A stretch of DNA of 64,000 bases from positions 855,738 to 919,737 of the forward strand of contig NC_054880.1 of the NCBI RefSeq assembly GCF_018320785.1. The letters are read 5' to 3'. This document shows, piece by piece, positions 1 through 11,600 of the stretch. The position numbers and the translations under genes were made by a program. The stretch is from Cheilinus undulatus. Lineage: Eukaryota > Chordata > Actinopteri > Labriformes > Labridae. Position 1 is the stretch's first letter; each line of letters opens with the position of its first letter. The notes below the pieces were generated by a model. That model searched no databases and was not told the origin of the DNA. It was given only the letters and a program-made list of their open reading frames with translations.

Positions 1-320
1 CGCTCAGCCAACAGCAACACTAGCTCTTTAGGCTTTACTGGCTAGTTAGCTAGCGCCGTGTCCATGTCTGCTTTACTCTACTGAAGGAGGACTGTTAAAG
101 AAAAAAATTGGAAAAGTTGCAAAAAGAAGTGGCAAAAATGGGCAAAACATAGGAAACTAGTAGTATTTAATAGCAAAAGGTAGCATAAATGGGTGAAAAG
201 TGGCAAACATGGTGAAAATGACTAAAGAAGTTCCTTTTTAAGGTTTTCTGGGGGAAATATTAAAAAGACTAAAGAGCCACATGAAGCTCCAGAGCCACTC
301 GCTGAGTATCACTGGTTTAA
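1..320. mobile_element. fragment of hAT-like non-autonomous repeat family (distal end)
   Basis: This is purine-rich degenerate sequence with GTGGCAAAAATGGGCAAAA-like units, then 'agagccacatgaagctcc' and an end reading 'gctgagtatcactg'. The same layout closes the full element at 48775-51130, where the end is 'ggttgagtaacactg'. The fragment stops just beyond the qrfp polyadenylation signal, so it probably sits immediately downstream of that gene. No gene was seen. Confidence 0.5.
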
Positions 321-326
321 AGTGTC

Positions 327-332
327 TTTATT
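327..332 (-). terminator. qrfp: polyadenylation signal AATAAA of qrfp
   Basis: The minus strand reads AGAATAAAGACAC about 205 bases after the qrfp stop codon. It is the first canonical AATAAA downstream of the stop, so the 3' UTR would span roughly 310-536. The signal is inferred from sequence alone. Confidence 0.6.
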
Positions 333-536
333 CTCTGTCTTCAGGGGTTTTCTGGTTCAGGTCAGGATTTCTTTACTTTGTTTTTATATTTTCTCCTATA
401 AAGGGAAATCTGAGGCAGGAGGAGCTGTTTATGGAAACAAAAGTCAACTTTAACAACAACAGGCAGCTATGAGAGGAGCTCTGAAGGTGAGATTGTGAAG
501 ACTGCTCACTGGAAAGCCCCTCCCCCTGTCCGTCCA

Positions 537-998
537 TCATTTCCTCCCAAAGCGGAACCCGAATCCTCCTTTCTCCCTGCTGACGGCCTGCAGTCCTCCG
601 GCGATGAAGGTCAGAGCGTTGTTCCTCCTCCCTCCGTCCTCTCCTCCGCCCTGATAGCTCATACTCTCCAGAGAGTGACTGGCGGGGAAGGGCGACAGCG
701 GCTGGGCCTTCAGCTCTCCTCTCTGACTCCTCAGCAGAAACTCCTCCTCCTCCTCCTCCTCCTCCTCGCCGGGCTCCAGCAGGCCACGTCGGGGGTCCGT
801 GGGCGGGGGGAACCAGGCGTCGTTCAGGCCGTCCAGAGCAGCCTGGAGCCGCAGGAGGGCGGATTCTGGTCCGCCGTCTCTCGGCAGGAGGGCGGAGAGA
901 GAGTGGGGGTACGACGTGACGGTGTGGGGGAGGGGGAGGAGGAGAGCGAGGGAGAGGAGGGTGAGCTGAGAGGTGCTGAGGTGGGCAGAGGGGCACAT
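537..998 (-). CDS. qrfp: QRFP / 26RFa RFamide neuropeptide precursor
   Basis: This is a 153-residue secreted prepropeptide. Residues 1-29 (MCPSAHLSTSQLTLLSLALL...) form a signal peptide with a long Leu-rich core. A spacer follows with a run of nine Glu (about 78-86), then Arg-Arg at 124-125 and a predicted 25-residue peptide starting NNALTFIAGG and ending KGGFGFRF. The following Gly151 donates the amide and Arg152-Lys153 is the dibasic cut; the stop comes directly after. The ending matches the QRFP family hallmark (GGFSFRFGRR in human, from memory). QRFP peptides act on the G-protein-coupled receptor GPR103/QRFPR in feeding and energy control. The ATG at 998 was chosen because a strong splice acceptor (TCTGTTCTCTTCCAG) lies directly before it, implying an untranslated upstream exon. 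An in-frame ATG at 1082 would add 28 residues that do not look like a signal peptide. Human QRFP is about 136 residues, so the length fits. Confidence 0.85.
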   Translation of the reverse strand: MCPSAHLSTSQLTLLSLALLLPLPHTVTSYPHSLSALLPRDGGPESALLRLQAALDGLNDAWFPPPTDPRRGLLEPGEEEEEEEEEFLLRSQRGELKAQPLSPFPASHSLESMSYQGGGEDGGRRNNALTFIAGGLQAVSREKGGFGFRFGRK

Positions 999-1855
999 CT
1001 GGAAGAGAACAGAGGTTATTCTTTCTTCAGCTGATGGTCCAGCTCCACAAACACTGGACGTGGGATGTCTCTCATGTAACACTGCAGAAATAAATGTGCA
1101 AGAACTCAGTTAGCCAGATCATCTGTGCTCAGATTTAAAGATCTGGACCCTGACTGATTAAGACCACGTCCCCGTGTACAGGGGTCTTTATCTTAAAGAA
1201 GCGATCTGAAGTAATGATGCACCAGAGCACCGTCCTGTTAACGGTCATCAGCCAACCAGAAAATAATGTGGTGATGACGGTGGCTGATGTGGGTCAAAAA
1301 CAGACAGATCGAAAGTTCACGCTGTTGTGAGAGACAATGCCAACACAAACGTCTGCGTGGTGTAAACCCTCCAGCTGGCTGTCCAGATCTGCAGTCAGCC
1401 CCAGAAATAGTGGGACATTAAACATTCTCCCATCGCCCACCCAGAACACTGCAGGACGTCTGGACCCAGGGGAATACTGGACCCGGTTTTCTAAGAGGCC
1501 AAGCCTCACCAGATAAGCCCCTGACTACCATCGGCCCACAACTCTACCTGCACAGAAGTCTGAACACTTTATCCCACTCCTCTCTTCCTCTGACGAGAAT
1601 CCAGCGTGTTGATTCATCAGCTGCTGACATGATCCCCTCAGTAAGAGCCCTGAAACGTCTGAAGACCAGAGCCACTGATCATGGTGTTAAACCAGCAAAG
1701 ACTACTTTATTAGAGGCTGAGAGCAAACGCAGTCTGACCCTCATCCTGGAACCAGGACTCTTATACTGATGAGGACGTTAAAGCGCAGCAGTGCAGGAGC
1801 GCAGCTCGACACTGAGCATGCCGCCACCATGCATCCAACCAAGACGAAGACTTGG
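999..1855. other. qrfp upstream region, nothing else recognised
   Basis: This stretch holds the presumed qrfp intron and upstream DNA. Open frames on the minus strand at 1294-1509 show no domain I recognise. No TATA box or first exon could be assigned with confidence. Confidence 0.3.
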
Positions 1856-1857
1856 AC

Positions 1858-2130
1858 CAGCGTTACTCAACCCTGCTCAAACACAGAGCCGAACTGTTCA
1901 AAATACCTTTGCTACAGCCACAGCCTAAGGGGGAAAGGTGGAAAAAATGGGGAAAAGCAACAAAAAACAAAGTTACATGTCAAAAAGTGGTAAAAAAAAA
2001 TCGCCAAAAACTGGTGAAAAGTGACTAAAGCAGGCAAAAAGCAGCAAAATGGTGGGAAATATGGGCAAAAAGTAGCAAAGAGTGGCAAAGATGAGGGGAA
2101 AACCGGCATTTAATGGCAAAAGGCAGCTCA
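1858..2130. mobile_element. fragment of hAT-like non-autonomous repeat family (proximal end)
   Basis: It begins 'cagcgttactcaaccctgct', close to the CAGTGTTACTCAACCCTGCT end of the element at 48775, and runs into the family's internal 'gtggcaaaaagtggcaaag' purine-rich tract. The other end is not clear. Confidence 0.5.
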
Positions 2131-2289
2131 ACCCTATAGAACCCTGCGTAGCGTTAGCGCTACAATTAGCATATCCATTTTTGATTGGCTGTAGATTTGA
2201 AACCAGATAAGATAGATCGATCATTCTTTTGCATCTAACTTAGCCTGCACACACACTCGCCCTCGCTCTCATTTCAGCCCTACTTTTTT

Positions 2290-3763
2290 ACAAAAACACT
2301 CAGACACACTCCCACACACACCAGACATGCATCACACACACCTCTGCACACTCCCACACACACCAGACATCCATCACACACACCTTTGACACACTCCCAC
2401 ACACACCAGACATGCATCACACACACCTTTGACACACTCCCACACACACCAGACATGCATCACACACACCTCTGCACACTCCCACACACACCAGACATCC
2501 ATCACACACACCTTTGACACACTCCCACACACACCCGACATGCATCACACACACCTCTGCACACTCCACACACACCAGACATGCATCACACACACCTCTG
2601 CACACTCCCACACACACCAGACATCCATCACACACACCTTTGACACACTCCCACACACACCAGACATGCATCACACACACCTCTGCACACTCCCACACAC
2701 ACCAGACATGCATCACACACACCTCTGCACACTCCCACACACACCAGACATCCATCACACACACCTTTGACACACTCCCACACACACCAGACATGCATCA
2801 CACACACCTCTGCACACTCCCACACACACCAGACATGCATCACACACACCTCTGCACACTCCCACACACACCAGACATGCATCACACACACCTCTGCACA
2901 CTCCCACACACACCAGACATGCATCACACACACCTCTGCACACTCCCACACACACCAGACATGCATCACACACACCTTTGACACACTCCCACACACCAGA
3001 CATGCATCACACACCTATGACACACTCCCACACACACCAGACATGCATCACACACACCTTTGACACACTCCCACACACACCAGACATGCATCACACACAC
3101 CTCTGCACACTCCCACACACACCAGACATCCATCACACACACCTTTGACACACTCCCACACACACCAGACATGCATCACACACACCTTTGACACACTCCC
3201 ACACACACCAGACATGCATCACACACACCTCTGCACACTCCCACACACACCAGACATCCATCACACACACCTTTGACACACTCCCACACACACCAGACAT
3301 GCATCACACACCCCTCGGCACACTCCCACACACACCAGACATGCATCACACACACCTCTGCACACCCCCACACACCAGACATCCATCACACACACCTTTG
3401 ACACACTCCCACACACACCAGACATGCATCACACACACCTCTGCACACTCCCACACACACCAGACATGCATCACACACACCTCTGCACACTCCCACACAC
3501 ACCAGACATCCATCACACACACCTTTGACACACTCCCACACACACCAGACATGCATCACACACACCTCTGCACACTCCCACACACACCAGACATGCATCA
3601 CACACACCTCTGCACACTCCCACACACACCAGACATGCATCACACACACCTCTGCACACTCCCACACACACCAGACATGCATCACACACACCTCTGCACA
3701 CTCCCACACACACCAGACATCCATCACACACACCTCTGCACACTCCCACACACACCAGCTCTA
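2290..3763. repeat. 42/43-bp CA-rich minisatellite, about 35 copies
   Basis: The units start CACACTCCCACACACACCAG, followed by ACATGCATCACACACACCTC. Two variants alternate: ...CCTCTG (42 bp) and ...CCTTTGA (43 bp), with ATGCATC or ATCCATC inside. The mixed unit lengths shift the reading frame, so the many Thr/His or Cys/Val frames across it are artefacts. Confidence 0.95.
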
Positions 3764-6332
3764 AACTGTTTAACAGCTGACGTGAAGCTTTCGAGCTAAT
3801 TACAGCGTCAGCTGAAGAGTCCAACTACTCTCCTGGCTCGTTTTTTTTACAGGTTACTAAATTGACTATATCTGAAAAAGCAAGTTATGGACAGACTCCA
3901 AATAAATTTCCTGTGGTTCTAAAAGATATTGATTAACTTTTTTACATTTACAAATTTGAGGAATACGGCTGTGCAATTTCTGCATTCTGAAATATAGGTG
4001 AAAAAAACCCCAAAAACAATTTCTTTTTTTTTTTTAGGGTTATTGCACTTTTAAGCAATTTATTGTAGCAGTTAAGACAAAAGTCAATACATATTATTAA
4101 GAATTGGAATATAAGGGTTATAGTGATGCAAAGCAAATAAGCATACTCCCAAAAAATGTAAGAATATGTCCTGGTGGACTTGCACAGTGGTAGGTTTGAA
4201 AGGGTTAAATTGGTGATTGGTGGGAAAAAGGGGGAAACGGTGCAAAAAAGTAGGGATAAAATAGGAGAAAAAGGGCAAAAATGGGATAAAGCGGCAAATA
4301 GAAGTGACAAAAGTGAGCTTAAAGCAGTAAAAATGGATTAAAAGTGGCAAAAAAGGGGGAAACGGGGCATAACATTTCAAATAAGGACAATGAAAATATT
4401 CAGACAAAAATAATGGGTTGACAACAAACTAATTAATGTGACTGCAGTGGATGATTCTGAGGTCAAAGCTTCACTTTAAGGTTGTCTGGAGGAATAATAT
4501 TTCAGATTAAGACATAAAAGAGCCACAGGTTAGTCGACATTTTATCACATAGTTTCTAACAATCTGAGATTGATCTGAAAAAAGAAAGCAGTGATTTATT
4601 TCAGGCTAGAGAGACTACACTAGTTATTTTTTACAACAAGTATCTTTGACTGTGAGATGTTTAGATAAAAACATACTGTGGATTTCTTTGGTTGTCCCCT
4701 CTAAAGTAGTGAAGAATATAATTATACTGTTGTTCAGCAATAAAATAAGATGAGGACATTAACCATCACAAATATCTGTTGGCCATGGTTTTAACAATCA
4801 TGACTAGTGTGGAGGTTTAGTTTCTCTTTAACCCAGATTAGAGGAATGAACCCACACACAGCTCTGTTATCTGGTCTTTTAACCTGCTGGTTTATGCACC
4901 AGATCAATATACCAGAGCTAATGCATTAATTTCAGTGGATAAGCTCCATAATTAGTGTTTTTAATCGTGATTAATCTCATGTTTGATGACTCTTTCAGCC
5001 CACTTTGATTAATCCACATCAGCGTCTCCCTGCAGGGATAGAAACCAGTCCAGCACAGCTCCTTACTGTCTCACTTCACTGTAAAACTCAGACAGCTCAG
5101 TGACAGTCCTCTGAAGCTTCTGTCATCAAGGATTTACCCTGAATCTCTCCTGATCCCACTGCCTTTTAACATTGAGCTCTCTAATAAACATCTATCCCAG
5201 CTTCTGTAGATGCAGAGGTCTAAAAATGAAATGTAAAACGCAAACATGCTGAAGAAAACAGTCGGCCTTAGAATGACAAAAAGAAAATGAAAGATTCAAC
5301 GATTGCTGCAAAAAAGCATTGCCAGAAAACGAGGAAATCATAAAGTTATCATTATTTTAGAATAATAGATTATTAGTTGACTTCATTTCTGTACAGAAGA
5401 TCAGAAAAAGAGAAAAGTTTGCTTGGTCCAAACTCGTCTTACCTTGCGCTGCAATCTCACCAGTTCTATTTTTTTTGGAACCAGTGCCGACCTTTTTAAA
5501 ATCTACCCGCCCTCCTCTGTACCCCGTCCCGCCCTCCCACCATCAGGTCACCGTCTGCCGTTACCCATTGGTCTCCTCGCTCCTGTGATACACACAAAGT
5601 CGGCGCCGACCACCATAACCTTCATTCCTTGAGCTGAGAAACTGTTGAGTGCCAATTATGGGTGCTTGATTGGGGAGGCAATTGACTGGAACGAAGCAGC
5701 AATTCATTAAGATGTTTGCTGGGGGGGGGTGATTAGGTGGTGACACGGAGAGGAGGGCGCTGGCAGCTCGTGGCGTCTTTTGTTTCCTGGTTGCTGTTAA
5801 GGTCATCTCACTGGGGACACATGAAGACACCTGGAAGAATTTCATTCAGGCGGTTTGAGGGGCCGACTGAGCACGGATGAGTCCGGAACAACCAGGACTC
5901 ATTCTCCACCAATTACTGCCTCCTCTGACTGTCGTCACGCTCCATCAGGATGCCTGATGTGTCATTACTGAAGAATCTATGAAGTAAAGACAAAATCACT
6001 CAGATGCTTTCAGAGGTTTTCTTCACAAACTGACTCTAGGATGAAACAGTTAGATGATGGAGGTCAGAGACCATTAGGCCTCATAGTTGGTCCACAGAAA
6101 CTAACCACTAAAACTAGACTAAAATGTTTTGAGTTTTAGTCGACTAAAACTAGACTGAAATGTTTTGAGTTTTGAAGAAAAGCCCCACAGGACCCAGTGA
6201 GCTGGACCAGATGTGACAAGCAGCCATCAGGTAGGAGTTAGCTCGGAGGATACCTGGTGAGATGGCGAACTGGACGATGGCCATCAGGAGGCCAGAGCAG
6301 TACAGGACCGAGGGTTCAGAGGAGTGCTGAAC
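3764..6332. other. intergenic DNA with one repeat-family fragment
   Basis: From 4200 to 4530 it has 'gtggcaaaaaaggggg' tracts followed by 'tctgaggtcaaagcttcac' and 'acataaaagagccacagg', the distal part of the hAT-like family at 48775. Around 6115-6180 are 'gttttagtcgactaaaac' motifs related to the 41-bp array at 9.5 kb. Open frames near 5.4-5.8 kb match nothing I know. Confidence 0.4.
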
Positions 6333-6766
6333 TGGCATATGGTCCCAGACCTGAGTTGGCATATGGTCCCAGACCTGAGTTGGCATATGGTCCCAGACCT
6401 GAGCTGGCATATGGTCCCAGACCTGAGCTGGCATATGGTCCCAGACCTGAGCTGGCATATGGTCCCAGACCTGAGCTGGCATATGGTCCCAGACCTGAGC
6501 TGGCATATGGTCCCAGACCTGAGCTGGCATATGGTCCCAGACCTGAGTTGGCATATGGTCCCAGACCTGAGTTGGCATATGGTCCCAGACCTGAGCTGGC
6601 ATATGGTCCCAGACCTGAGCTGGCATATGGTCCCAGACCTGAGTTGGCATATGGTCCCAGACCTGAGCTGGCATATGGTCCCAGACCTGAGCTGGCATAT
6701 GGTCCCAGACCTGAGCTGGCATATGGTCCCAGACCTGAGCTGGCATATGGTCCCAGACCTGAGCTG
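6333..6766. repeat. 24-bp minisatellite, about 18 copies
   Basis: The core is GGCATATGGTCCCAGACCTG plus AGCT or AGTT. The unit equals eight codons, so several frames stay open on both strands (repeats such as ELAYGPRP and MPAQVWDH). There is no start context, splice signal or conserved flank to suggest translation. Confidence 0.95.
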
Positions 6767-7159
6767 ACTGATACTACATCAGTAAAGAAAAACAGAAATC
6801 CTCATGGTGAGTGAAAAGGTGGTCAAAAGAAGGACGGCAGTGTGTGAAGGACAAAAAGGAACCTGAGAACAAACATGGAGAATGACTGTGTTGTTTATTT
6901 ACCGTTCATCTAACAGAGCAGAACTCTCAGCAGACAAACACAAGGTTGAAATTTAGCAGCAAATTCACCATCAGAGAAAAGAAACGATGAACCTACACTG
7001 AGGTTAGAGAACTCTAAAGTCTGACCATAGACCTCCAGATGAGGACCAAACTATGAGACATCACATTTTAATGCTGGAAAACAGAGACAGGAACCAAAAA
7101 CAGCTGTTAGAAACATCTGAGGTTTAGTTTAGCTAACATTATTTTAGTGTGGACACAGA
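6767..7159. other. spacer between two minisatellites
   Basis: I see no gene, RNA or recognisable repeat here. Confidence 0.3.
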
Positions 7160-8085
7160 ACTACCAGGGTCTACATGACCCCCTTTAGGACTGCCAGGGT
7201 CTACATGACCCCCTTTAGGACTGCCAGGGTCTACATGACCCCCTTTAGGACTGCCAGGGTCTACATGACCCCCTTTAGGACTACCAGGGTCTACATGACC
7301 CCCTTTAGGACTACCAGGGTCTACATGAGGACCCCCTTTAGGACTACCAGGGTCTACATAAGGACCCCCTTTAGGACTACCAGGGTCGACATCACCACCT
7401 TTAGGACTACCAGGTGCTACATGAGGACCCCCTTTAGGACTACCAGGGTCTACATAAGGACCCCCTTTAGGACTACCAGGGTCTACATGACCCCCTTTAG
7501 GACTACCAGGGTCTACATGAGGACCCCCTTTAGGACTACCAGGGTCTACATAAGGACCCCCTTTAGGACTACCAGGGTCTACATGACCCCCTTTAGGACT
7601 ACCAGGGTCTACATGAGGACCCCCTTTAGGACTACCAGGGTCTACATAAGGACCCCCTTTAGGACTACCAGGGTCTACATGACCCCCTTTAGGACTACCA
7701 GGGTCTACATGATGACCCCCTTTAGGACTACCAGGGTCTACATGATGACCCCCTTTAGGACTACCTGGGTCTACATGAGGACCCCCTTTAGGACTACCAG
7801 GGTCTACATGAGGACCCCCTTTAGGACTACCTGGGTCTACATGAGGACCCCCTTTAGGACTACCAGGGTCTACATGAGGACCCCCTTTAGGACTACCAGG
7901 GTCTACATGAGGACCCCCTTTAGGACTACCTGGGTCTACATGAGGACCCCCTTTAGGACTACCTGGGTCTACATGAGGACCCCCTTTAGGACTACCAGGG
8001 TCTACATGAGGACCCCCTTTAGGACTACCTGGGTCTACATGAGGACCCCCTTTAGGACTACCAGGGTCTACATGATGACCCCCAT
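7160..8085. repeat. 27-33-bp minisatellite, about 30 copies
   Basis: Units contain 'cccctttaggactaccaggg' followed by 'tctacatga', with 0, 3 or 6 extra bases (ATGACC, ATGAGGACC, ATAAGGACC). Length changes stay in multiples of three in most units, so a 316-residue frame remains open; it is an array artefact. Confidence 0.95.
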
Positions 8086-8281
8086 TAAAATAATGTTAGA
8101 ATCCACAATGAAAGTCGATGTTTAGAAAAGCTGTTCAGAATTCTGTGCTGTTTCTCACGTCTTTACAAATATTAAAAACCCACTCTTTTAAGGGGGAGGG
8201 TAATAATTTTGTTCTCATGTGTTTTTGTTTTTATCACTGTTCAGCTATGGCGTTATTACTTTCGCCTCGCGTTACCCGACC

Positions 8282-8641
8282 CTAGCAGTAATGTGGTCTA
8301 AAGTTATTATCAGCATCAACCTCTCCCTCTGCCCCTCCCTCCTCTCCAAAGTCCTCCAGAGAGGAGACACACCCTGGTGCATTCTGGGAGAGGCAGTCCA
8401 GGTAGAAGTCGCGGAGGTTGAAAGGTGGCGAGTCGTTGAGCGGGGAGGTGAGCAGAGACAGCTGAAGATGGTCGATGGTGCTGGTGGGGAAGGAACCGGA
8501 TTGGTCCAGTGTGGAGCAGTTTGGGGGCGGGGACCTGGTTGGCATGGTTACGGGTCTTTGGAGAGCAGAGGGCGAGTTCACCTGGGAGTCCTCGGAGGAG
8601 AGGGAGCGTCTGAGTTTGGCCCGAGCGTTTTGGAACCACAC
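8282..8641 (-). CDS. LHX2/9-like, last coding exon (homeodomain helix 3 and C-terminal tail)
   Basis: It starts after acceptor CTCTTTCAG with VWFQNARAKLRRSL, the recognition helix, and continues with a Ser/Pro-rich tail of about 105 residues ending NNFRPHYC. The tail lacks the LTNLF-type ending I remember for LHX2/9. The entry frame is phase 0. Confidence 0.85.
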   Translation of the reverse strand: MWFQNARAKLRRSLSSEDSQVNSPSALQRPVTMPTRSPPPNCSTLDQSGSFPTSTIDHLQLSLLTSPLNDSPPFNLRDFYLDCLSQNAPGCVSSLEDFGEEGGAEGEVDADNNFRPHYC

Positions 8642-11600
8642 CTGAAAGAGAAAGGAGGAAGCTGTCTTAAAGGGACAGTTCGCTCTTTTTTAAAGTCTGA
8701 AAATGTCACTGAAATGAGACGAAACACGCCAGAGCTTTGACCAGAAAATCACATTGAAGATGTGTATGATATTCCACAGTCAGTGATATTATTAGAAAGT
8801 GGAAGAGTCTAGAAACAACAGCAACTCAGCCATGAAGCAGAGGACCAGGTAAAATCACAGAGTGGGGCCAACGACTGCTAAGGATCATGGGTAAAAGTCT
8901 GGTTCCATAGCTGGCATTAATGTAAACACTGACTAGATAGAGATATAACGCTGTCCATGGCTGACTACCATGGGTAAACAGTGGGAAAGAGTGATTATGT
9001 AATACTGGCATCCACTAACAAACGGGTCTCTTAGGCTGTCCAGGCTGGGGCGGGATAGACATTATAACATCAGATACACAAGATCTATAATTCCCTGACC
9101 ATCTTAGAAATATTTAGGTCAAAGTTTAAAGTTCATGACCCCTGATCTACCATCCGTCTTACCTGCAGGACTCTCTTTGGCAGACCGGTTCTATGAGCGA
9201 GGCAGGTCCAGTCTTTCCCGTCGGGGTTTTGTTTCTGAGCAAAGTACATCTCCAGGGCTCTGAGCTGCTCGCTCCGGAAGCAAGTCCTCATCCGTTTGGT
9301 CCTCCTGTAGCTCCGCCCACCTGCCCCTCTGTCATCCAATCGTGGCTCAGGATTGCTGACAGACTCCTCCCCTTCACCTGAGGCCTGATTTTGAACTGTT
9401 TAAAACAGGAGAGTTTTGGTACTGTGCTAAAAGTCTATAGTTTGGCATTTTGGTCTTACTCTTGACTTTTGGACAGTTTTAAATTCATCGACTAGAAACG
9501 CTGACTAAAAATGTTCATCGACAGCCTTTCAATGACTAGACAAGACTGAGACTAACAAAAATAGATCTGTGATGACTAAAACTAGACTGAGACTAACAAA
9601 AATAGATCTGTGATGACTAAAACTAGACTGAGACTAACAAAAATAGATCTGTGATGACTAAAACTAGACTGAAACTAACAAAAATAGATCTGTGATGACT
9701 AAAACTAGACTGAAACTAACAAAAATAGATCTGTGATGACTGAAACTAGACTAAAACTAACAAAAATAGATCTGTGATGACTGAAACTAGACTGAAACTA
9801 ACAAAAATAGATCTGTGATGACTAAAACTAGACTAAAACTAACAAAAATAGATCTGTGATGACTAAAACTAGACTAAAACTAACAAAAATAGATCTGTGA
9901 TGACTAAAACTAGACTAAAACTAACAAAAATAGATCTGTGATGACTAAAACTAGACTAAAACTAACAAAAATAGATCTGTGATGACTAAAACTAGACTGA
10001 GACTAACAAAAATAGATCTGTGATGACTAAAACTAGACTGAGACTAACAAAAATAGATCTGTGATGACTAAAACTAGACTGAGACTAACAAAAATAGATC
10101 TGTGATGACTAAAACTAGACTAAAACTAACAAAAATAGATCTGTGATGACTAAAACTAGACTAAAACTAACAAAAATAGATCTGTGATGACTAAAACTAG
10201 ACTGAAACTAACAAAAATAGATCTGTGATGACTAAAACTAGACTGAGACTAACAAAAATAGATCTGTGATGACTAAAACTAGACTGAGACTAACAAAAAT
10301 AGATCTGTGATGACTAAAACTAGACTAAAACTAACAAAAATAGATCTGTGATGACTAAAACTAGACTAAAACTAACAAAAATAGATCTGTGATGACTAAA
10401 ACTAGACTAAAACTAACAAAAATAGATCTGTGATGACTGAAACTAGACTAAAACTAACAAAAATAGATCTGTGATGACTGAAACTAGACTAAAACTAACA
10501 AAAATAGATCTGTGATGACTAAAACTAGACTAAAACTAACAAAAATAGATCTGTGATGACTAAAACTAGACTAAAACTAACAAAAATAGATCTGTGATGA
10601 CTAAAACTAGACTAAAACTAACAAAAATAGATCTGTGATGACTAAAACTAGACTAAAACTAACAAAAATAGATCTGTGATGACTAAAACTAGACTAAAAC
10701 TAACAAAAATAGATCTGTGATGACTAAAACTAGACTAAAACTAACAAAAATAGATCTGTGATGACTAAAACTAGACTAAAACTAACAAAAATAGATCTGT
10801 GATGACTAAAACTAGACTAAAACTAACAAAAATAGATCTGTGATGACTAAAACTAGACTAAAACTAACAAAAATAGATCTGTGATGACTAAAACTAGACT
10901 AAAACTAACAAAAATAGATCTGTGATGACTAAAACTAGACTAAAACTAACAAAAATAGATCTGTGATGACTAAAACTAGACTAAAACTAACAAAAATAGA
11001 TCTGTGATGACTAAAACTAGACTAAAATGTTGAGTTTTTGTCGGCTAAAACTAAGAAGGCTAGAGATGACTAAAATGTGACTAAAATGTTTTGTATTTAA
11101 AGACTAAAACTCAGACTTAAATTAAACATAGCTACCAAAATGACCACTGTACGTGGAGCAGCCTTGTCCAGATCAGGATAAGACGTTGGAGGAACAGAGA
11201 AGGGTCGAAGCATTCATTGTCTTTGAAAGCTCTCACCGTCTCTGGTGTTTGGTTCTGGTTGAAGGTCGTGTGTTAGCGTGAAGCTGCCGTTGTCATGGTA
11301 ATGAGACTGACAGTAGATGTTCTGTCCCTGCATGCAGTAAAGGTTCCCTGGCATCAGCTTTAAATCACAATCCTGCAAAAGAACACACTCAGTGAGCTTT
11401 GTGCTTTCTGGAAAGGGCCAAATCAAATCAAATAAATCAATAACCGCAGTCATAGACACAGTTCCTATAAAAAGTATTCACCCCCCTGGATGTTTCCTCC
11501 TTTTACTGATTTTATTAATCAGTCATGACTGATTAATTTGGCCTTTTTGACTAAACCCCCCCCCAAAAAACTCCCTTTACTATCAAAGTGAAAACAGATT

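Noticed and set aside
373..996. A 207-residue minus-strand frame overlapping qrfp in another frame
   Set aside because: It is Pro/Arg-rich low complexity from the GC-rich coding strand, with no recognisable motif.
495..1034. A 179-residue plus-strand frame across the qrfp region
   Set aside because: It is the antisense shadow of qrfp: no signal peptide or domain, and the minus frame has a clear family signature.
6333..6766. A CRISPR-like array of regular repeats
   Set aside because: The units are head-to-tail with no unique spacers, and the genome is eukaryotic. The same applies to the other arrays.
7175..8125. A 316-residue TPFRTTRVYMR repeat protein
   Set aside because: It is a minisatellite with length changes mostly in multiples of three and has no gene signals.
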